NCBI RefSeq assembly: GCF_007860185.1
Contig: NZ_SJPY01000001.1
Location: 62,001-126,000 of the forward strand
Direction: 5' to 3'
Origin: Novipirellula aureliae
GTDB lineage: Bacteria; Planctomycetota; Planctomycetia; Pirellulales; Pirellulaceae
Length of the DNA: 64,000 nucleotides
Under the pieces are notes generated by a model. That model ran no database searches, was not told the DNA's origin, and was given only the letters and a program-made list of their open reading frames with translations. Both the position numbers and the translations under genes were made by a program. Shown one piece after another: positions 9,557-18,518 of this stretch; within the stretch, counting starts at the first letter, position 1, and every line of letters begins with the position of its first letter.

Positions 9557-11398
9557 ATGAGCACTTTATTTATCGCATTGGCGTCGATGATCGGCTTTGT
9601 CGTTGCCTACAACACTTACGGACGCTGGCTATCGAGTCGGTTGTTTGCTCTCGATCCGAGGGCGCTCGTGCCCAGTCACGAACTTCGTGACGGCGTCGAC
9701 TTCGTACCCACTCGGCGGTCGGTGATTTTTGGTCACCATTTCACCAGTATCGCGGGAACGGGACCGATCGTGGGGCCGGCATTGGCAGTGTTTTGGGGTT
9801 GGCTACCAGCGTTGTTGTGGGTCGTTTTTGGATCCATTTTGATCGGCGGCGTCCACGACATGGCGGCATTGGTGATGTCGCTGAGAAACCGCGGCCAGAC
9901 GATCGGCGAGATCGCTGGACGTCTGATCTCGCCGAGAGCGAAGGTTTTGTTCTTGGGCGTCTTGGCGCTCGCACTATCAATCGTCCTGGCAATTTTCGGG
10001 CTCGTGATTGCGATCATCTTCGCCATCTATCCCGAATCGGTCCTCAGCGTGTGGGTCGCAATGCCGGTCGCGATTGCAATCGGATACTGGACCTACAAAA
10101 AAAATGGTGCATTGCTAATCCCCAGTCTGCTCGGGCTGTTCATCCTGTACGCCGCTGTCTACGTCGGAGCCTACTATTGCCCGCTTGAATTGCCAGCCAA
10201 TGAATCCAGCTTCTTCACCCCCGTCGTCGTTTGGACATTGGCGTTACTTGTCTATGCGTTCTTTGCCTCGGTATTACCCGTATGGCTCTTGTTGCAACCG
10301 CGCGACTACATCAACAGCCATCAATTGTATGTCGCTTTGGCGATGTTAGTCGTAGGATTGACGATCGCATCGCTAACGGGCGAAGCGGACTTATTTGCTT
10401 CGGCACCCGCAATCGCCGAACGGTCAAATGTGCCAGCGGATGCGCCACCGATTTTGCCGTTTCTATTTATCACAATCGCCTGTGGTGCTTGCAGCGGTTT
10501 TCATTGTTTGGTCAGCAGTGGGACGACGAGTAAACAACTCGCGTGTGAAACCGACGCTCAAGCGGTTGGTTATGGAGCAATGCTGCTCGAAGGAGCGTTG
10601 GCGGTCTTGGTCATCCTAGCTTGTTGTGCGGGCATTGGCATGGGAAGAGTCGAGCGGACGACCGAGGCTGGGATCGGCAAATACACCTATGCGGTCGATG
10701 CGTCGGGAGCCGAATTAAAGGGATCGTCCGCATGGAGATCGTATTACCGAGCCACGAAAGCGGACGGTTCGCCAGGTGGTTGGCAAGATCACAAACTGCC
10801 ACAAAAGCTCGCTGCGTTTATCGATGGCGGTGCGAATTTTCTCGGAGTGCTCGGGGTGCCGCTAAAATTCTCGGTCGCATTGATGGCTGTGTTGGTGGCT
10901 TGCTTTGCCGCCACCACGCTCGACACCGCGACTCGACTGCAACGATATGTCTTACAAGAACTCGGTAGCACGATGCGAGTCAAACCGATGACGAACAAGT
11001 ACGTCGCAACCGGACTAGCTGTGCTTATCGGAGCGGCGATCGCACTCGGCGTCGGCGAAAAACCGGGGACGGGCGGCATGATCCTCTGGCCGTTGTTCGG
11101 AGCAACCAACCAACTCTTGGCCGGATTGGCGCTTATGGTGGCATTGTTCTATCTGGTCCGGCGCAGCAAACCGATCGCCTTTGTTGCCATCCCTATGCTG
11201 ATGATGCTCGTCATGCCCGCGTGGGCGATGACCTACGACCTCCTCTATCACTGGATCCCCGATCGAAGTTGGACACTGATCGTGTTTGGACTCGGAATTC
11301 TAGGGCTACAGTTTTGGATGATCGTCGAAGGGACGCTGATGTGGCGAAAAAGCAAGGGGGTCCTGGAAGAAGCAGGCTTGGAAAAACAGATCGTGTGA
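9557..11398 (+). CDS. cstA: Carbon starvation protein CstA family transporter
   Basis: This 613-residue polytopic membrane protein has well over ten hydrophobic segments and the CstA signatures. These include FGHHFTSIAGTGPIVGPALA near residue 55, FGSILIGGVHDMAALVMSLR, and GACSGFHCLVSSGTTSKQL around residue 320. CstA family members import peptides or pyruvate in the inner membrane when carbon is limiting. The C-terminal region (LWPLFGATNQLLAGLALMV) is intact. The ATG at 9557 follows a 300-base gene-free region divergent from the dnaJ-like gene. The next gene is convergent. Confidence 0.93.
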   Translation: MSTLFIALASMIGFVVAYNTYGRWLSSRLFALDPRALVPSHELRDGVDFVPTRRSVIFGHHFTSIAGTGPIVGPALAVFWGWLPALLWVVFGSILIGGVHDMAALVMSLRNRGQTIGEIAGRLISPRAKVLFLGVLALALSIVLAIFGLVIAIIFAIYPESVLSVWVAMPVAIAIGYWTYKKNGALLIPSLLGLFILYAAVYVGAYYCPLELPANESSFFTPVVVWTLALLVYAFFASVLPVWLLLQPRDYINSHQLYVALAMLVVGLTIASLTGEADLFASAPAIAERSNVPADAPPILPFLFITIACGACSGFHCLVSSGTTSKQLACETDAQAVGYGAMLLEGALAVLVILACCAGIGMGRVERTTEAGIGKYTYAVDASGAELKGSSAWRSYYRATKADGSPGGWQDHKLPQKLAAFIDGGANFLGVLGVPLKFSVALMAVLVACFAATTLDTATRLQRYVLQELGSTMRVKPMTNKYVATGLAVLIGAAIALGVGEKPGTGGMILWPLFGATNQLLAGLALMVALFYLVRRSKPIAFVAIPMLMMLVMPAWAMTYDLLYHWIPDRSWTLIVFGLGILGLQFWMIVEGTLMWRKSKGVLEEAGLEKQIV

Positions 11399-11419
11399 CA
11401 AGAGGAGGCAGGGCCTCAC

Positions 11420-12016
11420 CTAAACACGCTTGCGAAACAAGCCGGTCTCCTTCAAGTGTTTACGCAGATGAGCCCGACAATCGGCGGTGAATTGCTTGAC
11501 CGTATCGGTCCGATAATCGGGATACGTCCACCGGTGGCTGACCCACTCTTTGTGAACGTAATTCAGGGTAACCTCGGCAAAGATACCGTTGCGCAGATAG
11601 ATTCGATGGTCACGGTCTTTGGTTGTCGCCAAGACAAGTTTTGCTTGCGTCACGTAACCACAATCGAGGTTCAACGGCCGTTTTTGAGCATAGTCAAACG
11701 CTGCAGCGCAAGCTTCCTCCCAGCCGTTGGTAGCCAGTTTCCAATCCGCCAACGGTGTCGGGTCGCAGGGACTTTCGAAAGCGACGAGTGTCTTGACGAG
11801 TTCTTCTCCCATCTCGCTTTGATAGTAACCGCCCGCGTGAAACGGCATCGGCTCGGTCGTCAGGAAAACGTTTCCCCACGCTTCGGAAAGCGTTTGGATG
11901 CCCCACGAGCGAACCTCCTCATAGCGGGAAATCACGGCACAAATTCGAATCACCGGTTCGACAAGCTGAATCTCGGCCACGATTGTTTTGCCCCTCTGCT
12001 CTAAAGTAGGAAACAT
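11420..12016 (-). CDS. DUF4416 family protein
   Basis: The 198-residue protein matches the DUF4416 family in length and layout. It has an N-terminal strand (PVIRICAVISRYEEVRSWGI), a central TTEPMPFHAGGYYQSEMGEE, and C-terminal LDCGYVTQAKLVLATTKDRD with IYLRNGIFAEVTLNYV. The family is uncharacterised and is sometimes annotated as GTP-binding without motif support. No P-loop is visible here. The ATG at 12016 is used, but a GTG at 11980 would begin closer to the usual family start. It is divergent from the aminotransferase gene, with only about 80 bases between them. Confidence 0.82.
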   Translation of the reverse strand: MFPTLEQRGKTIVAEIQLVEPVIRICAVISRYEEVRSWGIQTLSEAWGNVFLTTEPMPFHAGGYYQSEMGEELVKTLVAFESPCDPTPLADWKLATNGWEEACAAAFDYAQKRPLNLDCGYVTQAKLVLATTKDRDHRIYLRNGIFAEVTLNYVHKEWVSHRWTYPDYRTDTVKQFTADCRAHLRKHLKETGLFRKRV

Positions 12017-12094
12017 TTGCTACATTTGGGTCTGTATCGCTTCGGATACCCGGATCACATCCGTTCCCATTCACCCACGACCCCGCGTTTTATC

Positions 12095-13216
12095 ATGCAC
12101 CCTTGGATCGCCGATCGTACCACGACGTTTGACAGCAGTGGAATCCGCAAAGTATTCGATTTGGCTGCTAAGTTAAAGGATCCTGTCAACCTGTCGATCG
12201 GGCAACCCGATTTTGACGTTCCCGATCCGATCAAGAATGCGGCCATCGAAGCGATCACGTCGGGCAAGAATGCCTACTCGCCAACTCAAGGCATCGAACC
12301 ACTCCGCCAAGCATTGCGACAACAGATCGAGCAAACCTATCCTGGCCAAGATCGCGACGTCTTTATCAGCAGTGGTACGAGCGGTGGATTGATGCTTGCG
12401 ATGATGGCAATGATCAATCCTGGCGACGAAGTCATCTTTCTGGATCCGTACTTTGTGATGTATCCCGCGCTACTGCAAATGTGTGGCGGTGTTCCCATTC
12501 GGATCAATTCCTACCCCGACTTTCGACTCGATGCCGCTAAGATCGAAGCAGCAATCACGCCGAAAACAAAAATGATACTGGTCAACAGCCCCGCCAATCC
12601 GACCGGAGTCACCGCGACGCCGGCCGAGCTCGAAGCGGTTGCAAAACTGGCAAAAAAACACAACATCGCTCTGGTCTCTGATGAGATCTACAGCCAGTTT
12701 TTCTACGACGGTGATTTCGCGTCCCCCGCAACCTACAACGATCAAACCATCGTGATTGACGGATTTAGTAAAAGTCACGCCATGACGGGGTGGCGAGTCG
12801 GCTATGTTCACGGGCCGAGTGAGATCATGCGAACGATGCTAAAGATTCAACAATACTCGTTCGTTTGCTCGCCCCAACCGGCACAGTGGGGAGCCGTGCG
12901 GGCGATGGAGGTGCGGCTCGATGAGCACATCGAACATTATCGCCAAAAGCGAGATTTCATCTACGAATCTCTTTGCGACTTGTACGAAATTGCCAAACCA
13001 AACGGTGCATTCTATGTATTCCCCAAAGTTCCAAGCGATGGAGCCCAAACGATGACGGCAACCCAGTTTGTCGAAAAAGCGATCGAACGTGGATTACTGA
13101 TCATTCCTGGCAATATCTTCAGCCGCCAAGACACGCATTTTCGAATCAGTTTTGCGGCCAGCGACGAACAGCTAAAACGCGGTGTCGAAATCCTGCGGAG
13201 CTTGGCCCTTTCATGA
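12095..13216 (+). CDS. PLP-dependent class I/II aminotransferase (aspartate aminotransferase-like)
   Basis: The ATG at 12095 gives 373 residues starting MHPWIADRTTTFDSSGIRKV. The frame continues 26 codons upstream without family similarity. Fold-type I hallmarks are present: NLSIGQPDFDVPDP at the N-terminus, SSGTSGGLMLAMMA cofactor phosphate contacts, VNSPANPTGV, VSDEIYSQFFYDG with the cofactor-ring Asp and Tyr, the Schiff-base lysine in IDGFSKSHAMTGWRVGY, and FRISFAASDEQL with the substrate carboxylate Arg. It transfers amino groups between an amino acid and a 2-oxo acid. Substrate choice is not readable. Confidence 0.93.
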   Translation: MHPWIADRTTTFDSSGIRKVFDLAAKLKDPVNLSIGQPDFDVPDPIKNAAIEAITSGKNAYSPTQGIEPLRQALRQQIEQTYPGQDRDVFISSGTSGGLMLAMMAMINPGDEVIFLDPYFVMYPALLQMCGGVPIRINSYPDFRLDAAKIEAAITPKTKMILVNSPANPTGVTATPAELEAVAKLAKKHNIALVSDEIYSQFFYDGDFASPATYNDQTIVIDGFSKSHAMTGWRVGYVHGPSEIMRTMLKIQQYSFVCSPQPAQWGAVRAMEVRLDEHIEHYRQKRDFIYESLCDLYEIAKPNGAFYVFPKVPSDGAQTMTATQFVEKAIERGLLIIPGNIFSRQDTHFRISFAASDEQLKRGVEILRSLALS

Positions 13217-13413
13217 AACATTTCCAGCGACCGCTCGCTCTGCTCTCCGAGCAACATTCCGGCGCCGCGGCCTCACGAAAAAGCCCCGGCCACATTGGGC
13301 TTCCGCTGACGGCAGGTTACGCGTTAGGCTAGCTTTCCCAAATAGCCGTTCATTGCTAGACTACAGGTTTGTTTGCTTGTCGACTCGAATGATAAAAATA
13401 GAAAGGATGCACC

Positions 13414-14160
13414 GTGTTTGTTTCTGCTTCGACAGAATGTTGCCCAGGGCTGGAGTTGCGAGAAACGGTCGAGCTACTCCATGACTTGGAGTTTTCGGCG
13501 ATCGAAATCGCGATTCATGAGTCAGGCTTGATCAAACCAAGCGATTTGATCACTGATTTGGAGCGTGGAGTCCAGATTCTGCGCAGCTCCCACCGTATGG
13601 AGATTTCAGGCTACAGCGTGGAACTCGGTTCCGTCGGTGATCAGCACTATGTGGACTTTAAAGAGATTTGTCGGCTGGCCAAAGCAACAAAAGTCGTCAA
13701 CTTGACCGTCCCCTCTGCGGAACTTGGCACCCCGTTCAACGAGGAGGTTGAACATTTACGAAAACTGGTCGAGGTTGCTGAAACCGAAGGCGTCCGCGTG
13801 GCCGTTAAGTGCCAATTAGGGTGTCTGAGTGAAGATCCCGATACGCTGATGGTGTTGTGCAATAACGTCGACGGTTTGGGCGTGACGATGGACCCAAGTG
13901 TTTACATCGCGGGAAAGGCCAACACAAAAAATCTGGATAAAATACTGCCGTTCGTCTGCAATGTCCATCTTCGCGATACTCGGCCGGATGCGTTTCAAGT
14001 CAGCGTCGGCCAAGGTGAGGTCGACTACGGCAAATTGGTCACTCAACTGCTTCGTGAAAAATACGACCGCGCTTTGACGGTGCACATGTCACCGATCGAA
14101 GGGCATGACCACCGAGTCGAACTGCGCAAACTTCGTCGCTTGCTCGAATCGCTGGTCTGA
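13414..14160 (+). CDS. Sugar phosphate isomerase/epimerase-like TIM-barrel protein
   Basis: The 248-residue protein reads as an AP-endonuclease-2/xylose-isomerase-like TIM barrel. It has the phased beta strands (FSAIEIAIHESG, HRMEISGYSVELG, KVVNLTVPSAEL, RVAVKCQLGCLS, GLGVTMDPSVYI, VCNVHLRDTRPDAF) and the late glutamate/histidine positions seen in metal-binding members (GQGEVDYGKLV, ALTVHMSP). It starts at a GTG preceded by GAAAGGATGCACC. The substrate is unknown. It may share a transcript with the aminotransferase 197 bases upstream, although a REP-like sequence with AAGCCCCGG lies between them. Confidence 0.8.
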   Translation: MFVSASTECCPGLELRETVELLHDLEFSAIEIAIHESGLIKPSDLITDLERGVQILRSSHRMEISGYSVELGSVGDQHYVDFKEICRLAKATKVVNLTVPSAELGTPFNEEVEHLRKLVEVAETEGVRVAVKCQLGCLSEDPDTLMVLCNNVDGLGVTMDPSVYIAGKANTKNLDKILPFVCNVHLRDTRPDAFQVSVGQGEVDYGKLVTQLLREKYDRALTVHMSPIEGHDHRVELRKLRRLLESLV

Positions 14161-14203
14161 TTCGGCATCCCCGAGGCTCTGGCCGAAAACCTGAGCCGAT
14201 GGC

Positions 14204-14331
14204 GCTAGCGGGCTGTTGATTCAATCGTTTAACGCTTAGCCGAAGGCGTCAGCTTTTCCACAAGCGGTCGCCTATGGCTTGGCGTTAAACAATCAGTCGA
14301 GTCAAACCGATTAAATCGACAGCCTGCTAGC
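14204..14331. repeat. Imperfect 128-bp inverted repeat, MITE/REP-like
   Basis: The ends GCTAGCGGGCTGT and ACAGCCTGCTAGC pair with one mismatch. Inside, GTTTAACGCTTAGCCGAAGG and CCTATGGCTTGGCGTTAAAC pair over most of their length. The whole block can fold as one long hairpin. It has no coding capacity and sits between two plus-strand genes. It looks like a dispersed palindromic element. Other copies in the genome would be expected but cannot be seen here. Confidence 0.75.
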
Positions 14332-14424
14332 CGCGGGTGCCGATAGGACGTTTTCGCGGAACCCGCGGCGAATACCGTCGGCGAACGTTCTCCGCTTCAA
14401 GCAATTTTCGGACAGAGCCCAGCC

Positions 14425-15138
14425 ATGACATTTACCATCACGTTTGACAACCATCGCCGCGATCAGCGATTGTGTCCGATGCAGCCTGGCCTGGCCTACG
14501 GGCGTCATCGTGGGCCCGCACCGGCCGGTGTGCGACGGGCATCCGTGGCGGTGTGCGTTTACCAAAACCAAAACGACGATTGGGTCGTGCCTTTGACGCG
14601 CCGTTCGACGGCGATTCGACATCATGCAGGCCAAATTTGTTTTCCGGGTGGAAAAATTGAACGAGGCGAAAACGCTGAACAGGCCGCATTAAGGGAATTC
14701 GAAGAAGAACTCGGCCTCCGGCCAAGGGTCCGTGAACGGAGCGGTAAATTGTCGCGTCAGTACGTTTATGCAAGTGACAATCTGGTCGAACCCATGGTCT
14801 TTGTCATCGAGCCCCCCGATGCAGATTGGAAGCCCGACCCGGTCGAAGTCGCCGAAGTCCTGCTATTGCCGATCACGGAACTTTATCGGCCCGAATCTCG
14901 AGTTGCCAAACGATTGAAACGAAAAGTCATTTCAAAAACGGCTTCCACGGACGCCGTGCCCCGTTTCCTAGAGTTTACCGCTCCCGCATTTAAATGGGGG
15001 GAATACCGGATTTGGGGTGCAACCGCAATCATTTTAGATGAATTGGCGCAGCACTTGCTTGAGAAAGCGGGCTGTGGGTCAGGTCACTGCCAATTTGGAA
15101 CTCTGCCGCGAAATCGTCAGTTTCCGTTGGCCATGTAA
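14425..15138 (+). CDS. Nudix hydrolase (CoA pyrophosphatase-like)
   Basis: The 237-residue product carries the Nudix box between residues about 75 and 97 (FPGGKIERGENAEQ followed by REFEEELGL), which supplies the metal-binding glutamates that cleave a nucleoside diphosphate linked to X. RHHAGQICFPGGKIERGE resembles the coenzyme A pyrophosphatase branch (NudL/YeaB), so CoA or its derivatives are plausible substrates. That is inference. The N-terminal 40 residues are unusual, and a later start is possible. trxA follows with its own promoter. Confidence 0.85.
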   Translation: MTFTITFDNHRRDQRLCPMQPGLAYGRHRGPAPAGVRRASVAVCVYQNQNDDWVVPLTRRSTAIRHHAGQICFPGGKIERGENAEQAALREFEEELGLRPRVRERSGKLSRQYVYASDNLVEPMVFVIEPPDADWKPDPVEVAEVLLLPITELYRPESRVAKRLKRKVISKTASTDAVPRFLEFTAPAFKWGEYRIWGATAIILDELAQHLLEKAGCGSGHCQFGTLPRNRQFPLAM

Positions 15139-15152
15139 GCCTTTCTCCCAAA

Positions 15153-15180
15153 TTGACATGCTGGTCAATCGTCCTACAAT
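15153..15180 (+). promoter_or_regulatory. Sigma70-type promoter of trxA
   Basis: TTGACA at 15153-15158 and TACAAT at 15175-15180 are separated by 16 bases. This is a near-consensus housekeeping promoter, and trxA begins 78 bases further on. No transcript data are available. Confidence 0.65.
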
Positions 15181-15258
15181 CTCGCTTGTAGGCTCCACCA
15201 TTTAGAACACTTACTTGTTCGAAGAAACTCCGTTCGACTTAACAAAAGGAACGCACTC

Positions 15259-15588
15259 ATGGCGTCAGACGCTGTAAAAGAATTCACCGACGAGAATTTC
15301 GATAGCGAAGTTCTAAAATCCGACACGCCAGTTCTCGTTGACTTTTGGGCTCCTTGGTGTGGCCCGTGCCGCCAAATCGCTCCGATGATCGACGAATTGG
15401 CACAAGAAAACCCGACTGTCAAAGTTGGCAAGATCAACATTGATGACAATCCCGGCATTGCTCAACAATTTGGCATCAGCAGCATCCCCACGCTGCTAGT
15501 CTTCAAGTCAGGCGAAGTTTCCGAAAGCTTTGTGGGCGTGCGTCCAAAATCGGCACTCCAGCAAGCACTCGACGCGTCAAGCGTCTAA
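15259..15588 (+). CDS. trxA: Thioredoxin
   Basis: This is a complete 109-residue thioredoxin with the active site FWAPWCGPCRQIAP, the buried Asp in LVDFWAP and the cis-proline loop ISSIPTLLVFKSG. It is a cytoplasmic dithiol reductant for ribonucleotide reductase, peroxiredoxins and other targets. The start is an ATG preceded by AAAGGAACGCACTC, which gives a reasonable ribosome binding site. It has its own near-consensus promoter and appears monocistronic. Confidence 0.96.
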   Translation: MASDAVKEFTDENFDSEVLKSDTPVLVDFWAPWCGPCRQIAPMIDELAQENPTVKVGKINIDDNPGIAQQFGISSIPTLLVFKSGEVSESFVGVRPKSALQQALDASSV

Positions 15589-15933
15589 GTCTCAGCTTTT
15601 TAGCCGCGAAGCGACGGCAGGCGAAAGCCCCGGACGCAAGTCCGGGGAAACGCGTCAAACCAATTCGCGAAGTCCCCGACAGGGACGAAAGTTTCCTCGC
15701 TGTGTTTCCTGGCGTTCCGACCGGGACCTTAAAAATGGGAAATCGCAAACAGCCCCCCCCCAGACAGCGTCCAGCACTGCCTCCCGTGCCTTCGGCTGCC
15801 CCGCGTGCCTTCGGCGCTGAAAAAAACGGACGATTCCGCGCCACCCACTCGCGATTCTCAGCACGAAGTGAACCGTGTTAACCGCCAAAAAAGTCTTGGC
15901 GACTTCCACTACCGTCAAACTGACAAGCGTCCT
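15589..15933. other. Intergenic region with REP-like hairpin and C9 tract
   Basis: No gene is seen. AGCCCCGGACGCAAGTCCGG near 15630 forms a hairpin that resembles the AGCCCCGGAC block at about 9399. A run of nine C occurs near 15762. Two short GTGCCTTCGGC repeats lie near 15787-15810. The region separates trxA from a convergent exonuclease gene. Confidence 0.6.
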
Positions 15934-16827
15934 CTAAGATGCCGCCGAGTCCGGTTCGGCATTCCCTTCCGCCGTCACTGGCTCACCGGCTTTCGTATCA
16001 GCGGCGGTATCGGCTTTCGGCACGTCCCACGGATTCTGCCAATGTTTCCAGGCGTTTAAATAGTCCGCGTAGGCCTTTGAATCGGTCGAGCGTGTTTCGA
16101 TCCATTGCCTTGCCTCTTCCACCAACTCGATCTCTTTCTCTAGCGTCAGGTTGCCCATCATTACCATAGAACGCAAGAACACAAAGTAAGTGTCTAGAAC
16201 ATCGCAGCGGCAATAATCGCTAATCTCTTTCCACTTCCCATCGTCGTACTGCTGCTGAACCTGGTCACCGGTAATGTCCATTTTCCCCGGCTTACTAATC
16301 AGCTTTGAAATGAGGTTCAGCCCTCCGTTGCAGCGTGTTGCCCCGTAGTTGGTCAACAGTTCCTGCAAATCCAGATGGGCATTCACACTGAATCGATTTC
16401 GGGGGGAACGAAAACCATCGTTTTTGAACCAAGCTCCAATTGAAATCCCGTAGCGGAAGGCTGCCAATTCCATGATGGGCAAATCAAAGGAACGACCATT
16501 GAACGTCACCCACTGTGGTTTCCCGTAAATCTCCCACCCCTTCCAAAAGTGCTCGGTAATCACATGAGGTCGAAAGTTGGGGTCATCAAGCGAAACGACA
16601 TCGATCAAGCGGAAATCGGGAGCAACCTTGGCGACGACTACCGAGATGGGAATCTGAAAGGTGTAAGGAACAAACGTCGTGCCGTTCAGTTCCATCAATT
16701 CATCTTGGTACGTGGCAACCGCTTGCTGTGCATCAAGACCTTGCCCACCATAGCGAACCGCCGATATCAAGTCTCCATCCGCAATACTCTCCACATCAAA
16801 GATTAAATGGGATACCTTCTCGGTCAT
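15934..16827 (-). CDS. Predicted 3'-5' exonuclease related to the PolB exonuclease domain
   Basis: The 297-residue protein has the DEDDy exonuclease arrangement of the PolB-like exonuclease family. Exo I is in LIFDVESIADG, Exo II in WVTFNGRSFDLPIMELAA, and Exo III in YCRCDVLDTYFVFLR, where Tyr precedes the last Asp group. It would digest single-stranded DNA or RNA from the 3' end with two metal ions. The C-terminal 35 residues (PKADTAADTKAGEPVTAEGN) are a low-complexity acidic tail. There is no polymerase domain. It is divergent from pepT, with 130 bases between them. Confidence 0.88.
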   Translation of the reverse strand: MTEKVSHLIFDVESIADGDLISAVRYGGQGLDAQQAVATYQDELMELNGTTFVPYTFQIPISVVVAKVAPDFRLIDVVSLDDPNFRPHVITEHFWKGWEIYGKPQWVTFNGRSFDLPIMELAAFRYGISIGAWFKNDGFRSPRNRFSVNAHLDLQELLTNYGATRCNGGLNLISKLISKPGKMDITGDQVQQQYDDGKWKEISDYCRCDVLDTYFVFLRSMVMMGNLTLEKEIELVEEARQWIETRSTDSKAYADYLNAWKHWQNPWDVPKADTAADTKAGEPVTAEGNAEPDSAAS

Positions 16828-16957
16828 AAGAATCCTTTGTCAAGTTTTCGCGTCGCGGTAGGCTAGCAACTGATAGATTGTTAGGATACCAGACTTCGCG
16901 GGCTATCGCAGTGGATCAACAGCAATCCTTTCCCATCAATACCATTCGCCCTGTGCT

Positions 16958-18217
16958 ATGAATCAAAAAGCAAAAATCACGATCAACCGAACTCGTTTGC
17001 TAGAACGATTTCTTCGCTATGTTCGTTTCGACACAGCAGCGGACCCAAGAAGTGATGCCTATCCGAGCAGCGAAAAACAACGCCGTCTAGCTGAATTGCT
17101 CGCCTCGGAACTAGCCGCGATGACGGTCTCGGACGCTCATGTTGACGAAAACTCGCTGGTTTGGGGAACGGTTCCAGCGACCGATGGTGACCTTAGCCCG
17201 ACCGTCGCTTTGGTTGCTCATATCGACACGTCTCCGGAAGCCCCTAGCGATCGCGTGTCGCCACAAGTGATTGAGCGTTACCCGGGCGGCGACATCCGGC
17301 TCGAGGCAGGCAACCAAATCACGGTTGCGGCCTGCCCTGCACTCGAATCGTTGGTAGGAAAAACACTGGTCACGACCGACGGGAAAACACTGCTCGGCGG
17401 AGACGACAAGGCAGGCGTGGCGATTATCATGGAATTGGCTCAAACCTTGATCGAAAATCCGCACTTGCAGCATGGCAAACTTCGATTGCTGTTTACCTGC
17501 GATGAAGAGATTGGGCGAGGAACAGACAAGATCGATTTGAACAAGGTCGATGCGATGGTTGCCTATACGATCGACGGCGGTGGCGCAGGCGTGATCGATG
17601 TTGAGACCTTTTCCGCCGATGCGGCAACGGTCCGCTTCCAGGGAAACAACATCCATCCAGCGATCGCCAAAGGAGTCATGGTGAACGCCATTCGAGCGGC
17701 TGCTGATTTTGTCGCCGAACTGCCTCGCACCCGAATGTCTCCAGAGACCACCTCCGATCGTGAAGGCTTCGTTCATCCTCATTCGATTCGAGGCGGAGTC
17801 GGTGAGGCATCGGTCGAATTGATCCTCCGCAGCTTCGATGCCGATGAGCTCAACGAGTATGCTGCGATGATCCGCGAAGCCGCTCACGCAGCTGCCGATA
17901 AGACCCCAGGCGTCGAGGCCAGCGTCGAGGTGCGGCGCCAATATCGAAACCTGCGAGACGGTTTGCAGCGTTTGCCACAGGCCGTCGATCTAGCGGAAAT
18001 CGCTTTCACCAACTTGGGGCGGACGAGTACGCAAGAGATCATTCGAGGTGGAACCGACGGAAGCCAATTGACCGAAAAAGGTTTGCCAACGCCTAACCTA
18101 TCTAGTGGTCAACACAACATTCACAGTGTGACCGAGTTTGCCTGCCTTGACGAAATGGTCGAGGCGACCGAGCATTTAGTAGAGCTGTTGTCGCTATGGA
18201 GCGATCAACGCAGTTAA
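16958..18217 (+). CDS. pepT: Peptidase T (tripeptide aminopeptidase)
   Basis: The 419-residue M20-family metallopeptidase has the dinuclear zinc ligands in order: VALVAHIDTSPEAP, LLGGDDKAGVAI, FTCDEEIGRGTDKIDL, YTIDGGGAGVIDVETF, and the final His in SSGQHNIHSVTEF. RGGTDGSQLTEKGLPTPNLS is characteristic of PepT. It releases the N-terminal residue from tripeptides in the cytoplasm. Length and order are those of full PepT. A palindromic repeat array begins immediately after the stop codon. Confidence 0.95.
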   Translation: MNQKAKITINRTRLLERFLRYVRFDTAADPRSDAYPSSEKQRRLAELLASELAAMTVSDAHVDENSLVWGTVPATDGDLSPTVALVAHIDTSPEAPSDRVSPQVIERYPGGDIRLEAGNQITVAACPALESLVGKTLVTTDGKTLLGGDDKAGVAIIMELAQTLIENPHLQHGKLRLLFTCDEEIGRGTDKIDLNKVDAMVAYTIDGGGAGVIDVETFSADAATVRFQGNNIHPAIAKGVMVNAIRAAADFVAELPRTRMSPETTSDREGFVHPHSIRGGVGEASVELILRSFDADELNEYAAMIREAAHAAADKTPGVEASVEVRRQYRNLRDGLQRLPQAVDLAEIAFTNLGRTSTQEIIRGGTDGSQLTEKGLPTPNLSSGQHNIHSVTEFACLDEMVEATEHLVELLSLWSDQRS

Positions 18218-18218
18218 C

Positions 18219-18498
18219 CGTAGCAGCGTCTCTCCGAGACGCTGAAACCCGCAACAACGTCTCCTCCAAGACGTTGAACCCCAGTAGCAGCGTCTCTCCG
18301 AGACGCTGAAACCCGCAACAACGTCTCTCCGAGACGTTGAAACCTAGTAGCAGCGTCTCTCCGAGACGCTGAAACCCGCAACAACGTCTCTCCGAGACGT
18401 TGAACCCCAGTAGCAGCGTCTCTCCGAGACGCTGAAACCCGCAACAACGTCTCTCCGAGACGCTGAACCGATTGGCGTCTCGGAGAGACGCCGCTACT
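18219..18498. repeat. Array of alternating palindromic CAGCGTCTC / CAACGTCTC units
   Basis: Two hairpin units alternate with a joint period of about 71 bases. One has the stem CAGCGTCTC-TCC-GAGACGCTG, the other CAACGTCTC-TCC-GAGACGTTG. The array ends with one unit in inverted orientation (GGCGTCTCGGAGAGACGCC). The difference between the two unit types is compensated on the opposite arm of the stem. The array is flanked by pepT and the Mrp-type ATPase gene. It shares the core GTCTCTCCGAGAC with the array at 7,927-8,212. Confidence 0.9.
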
Positions 18499-18518
18499 AA
18501 CCTATAGCGAATAAATCC

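Noticed and set aside
18214-18447. Open frame across the second palindromic array on the minus strand
   Set aside because: The translated sequence only mirrors the repeat (RVSASRRDAAT), and no ribosome binding site is present.
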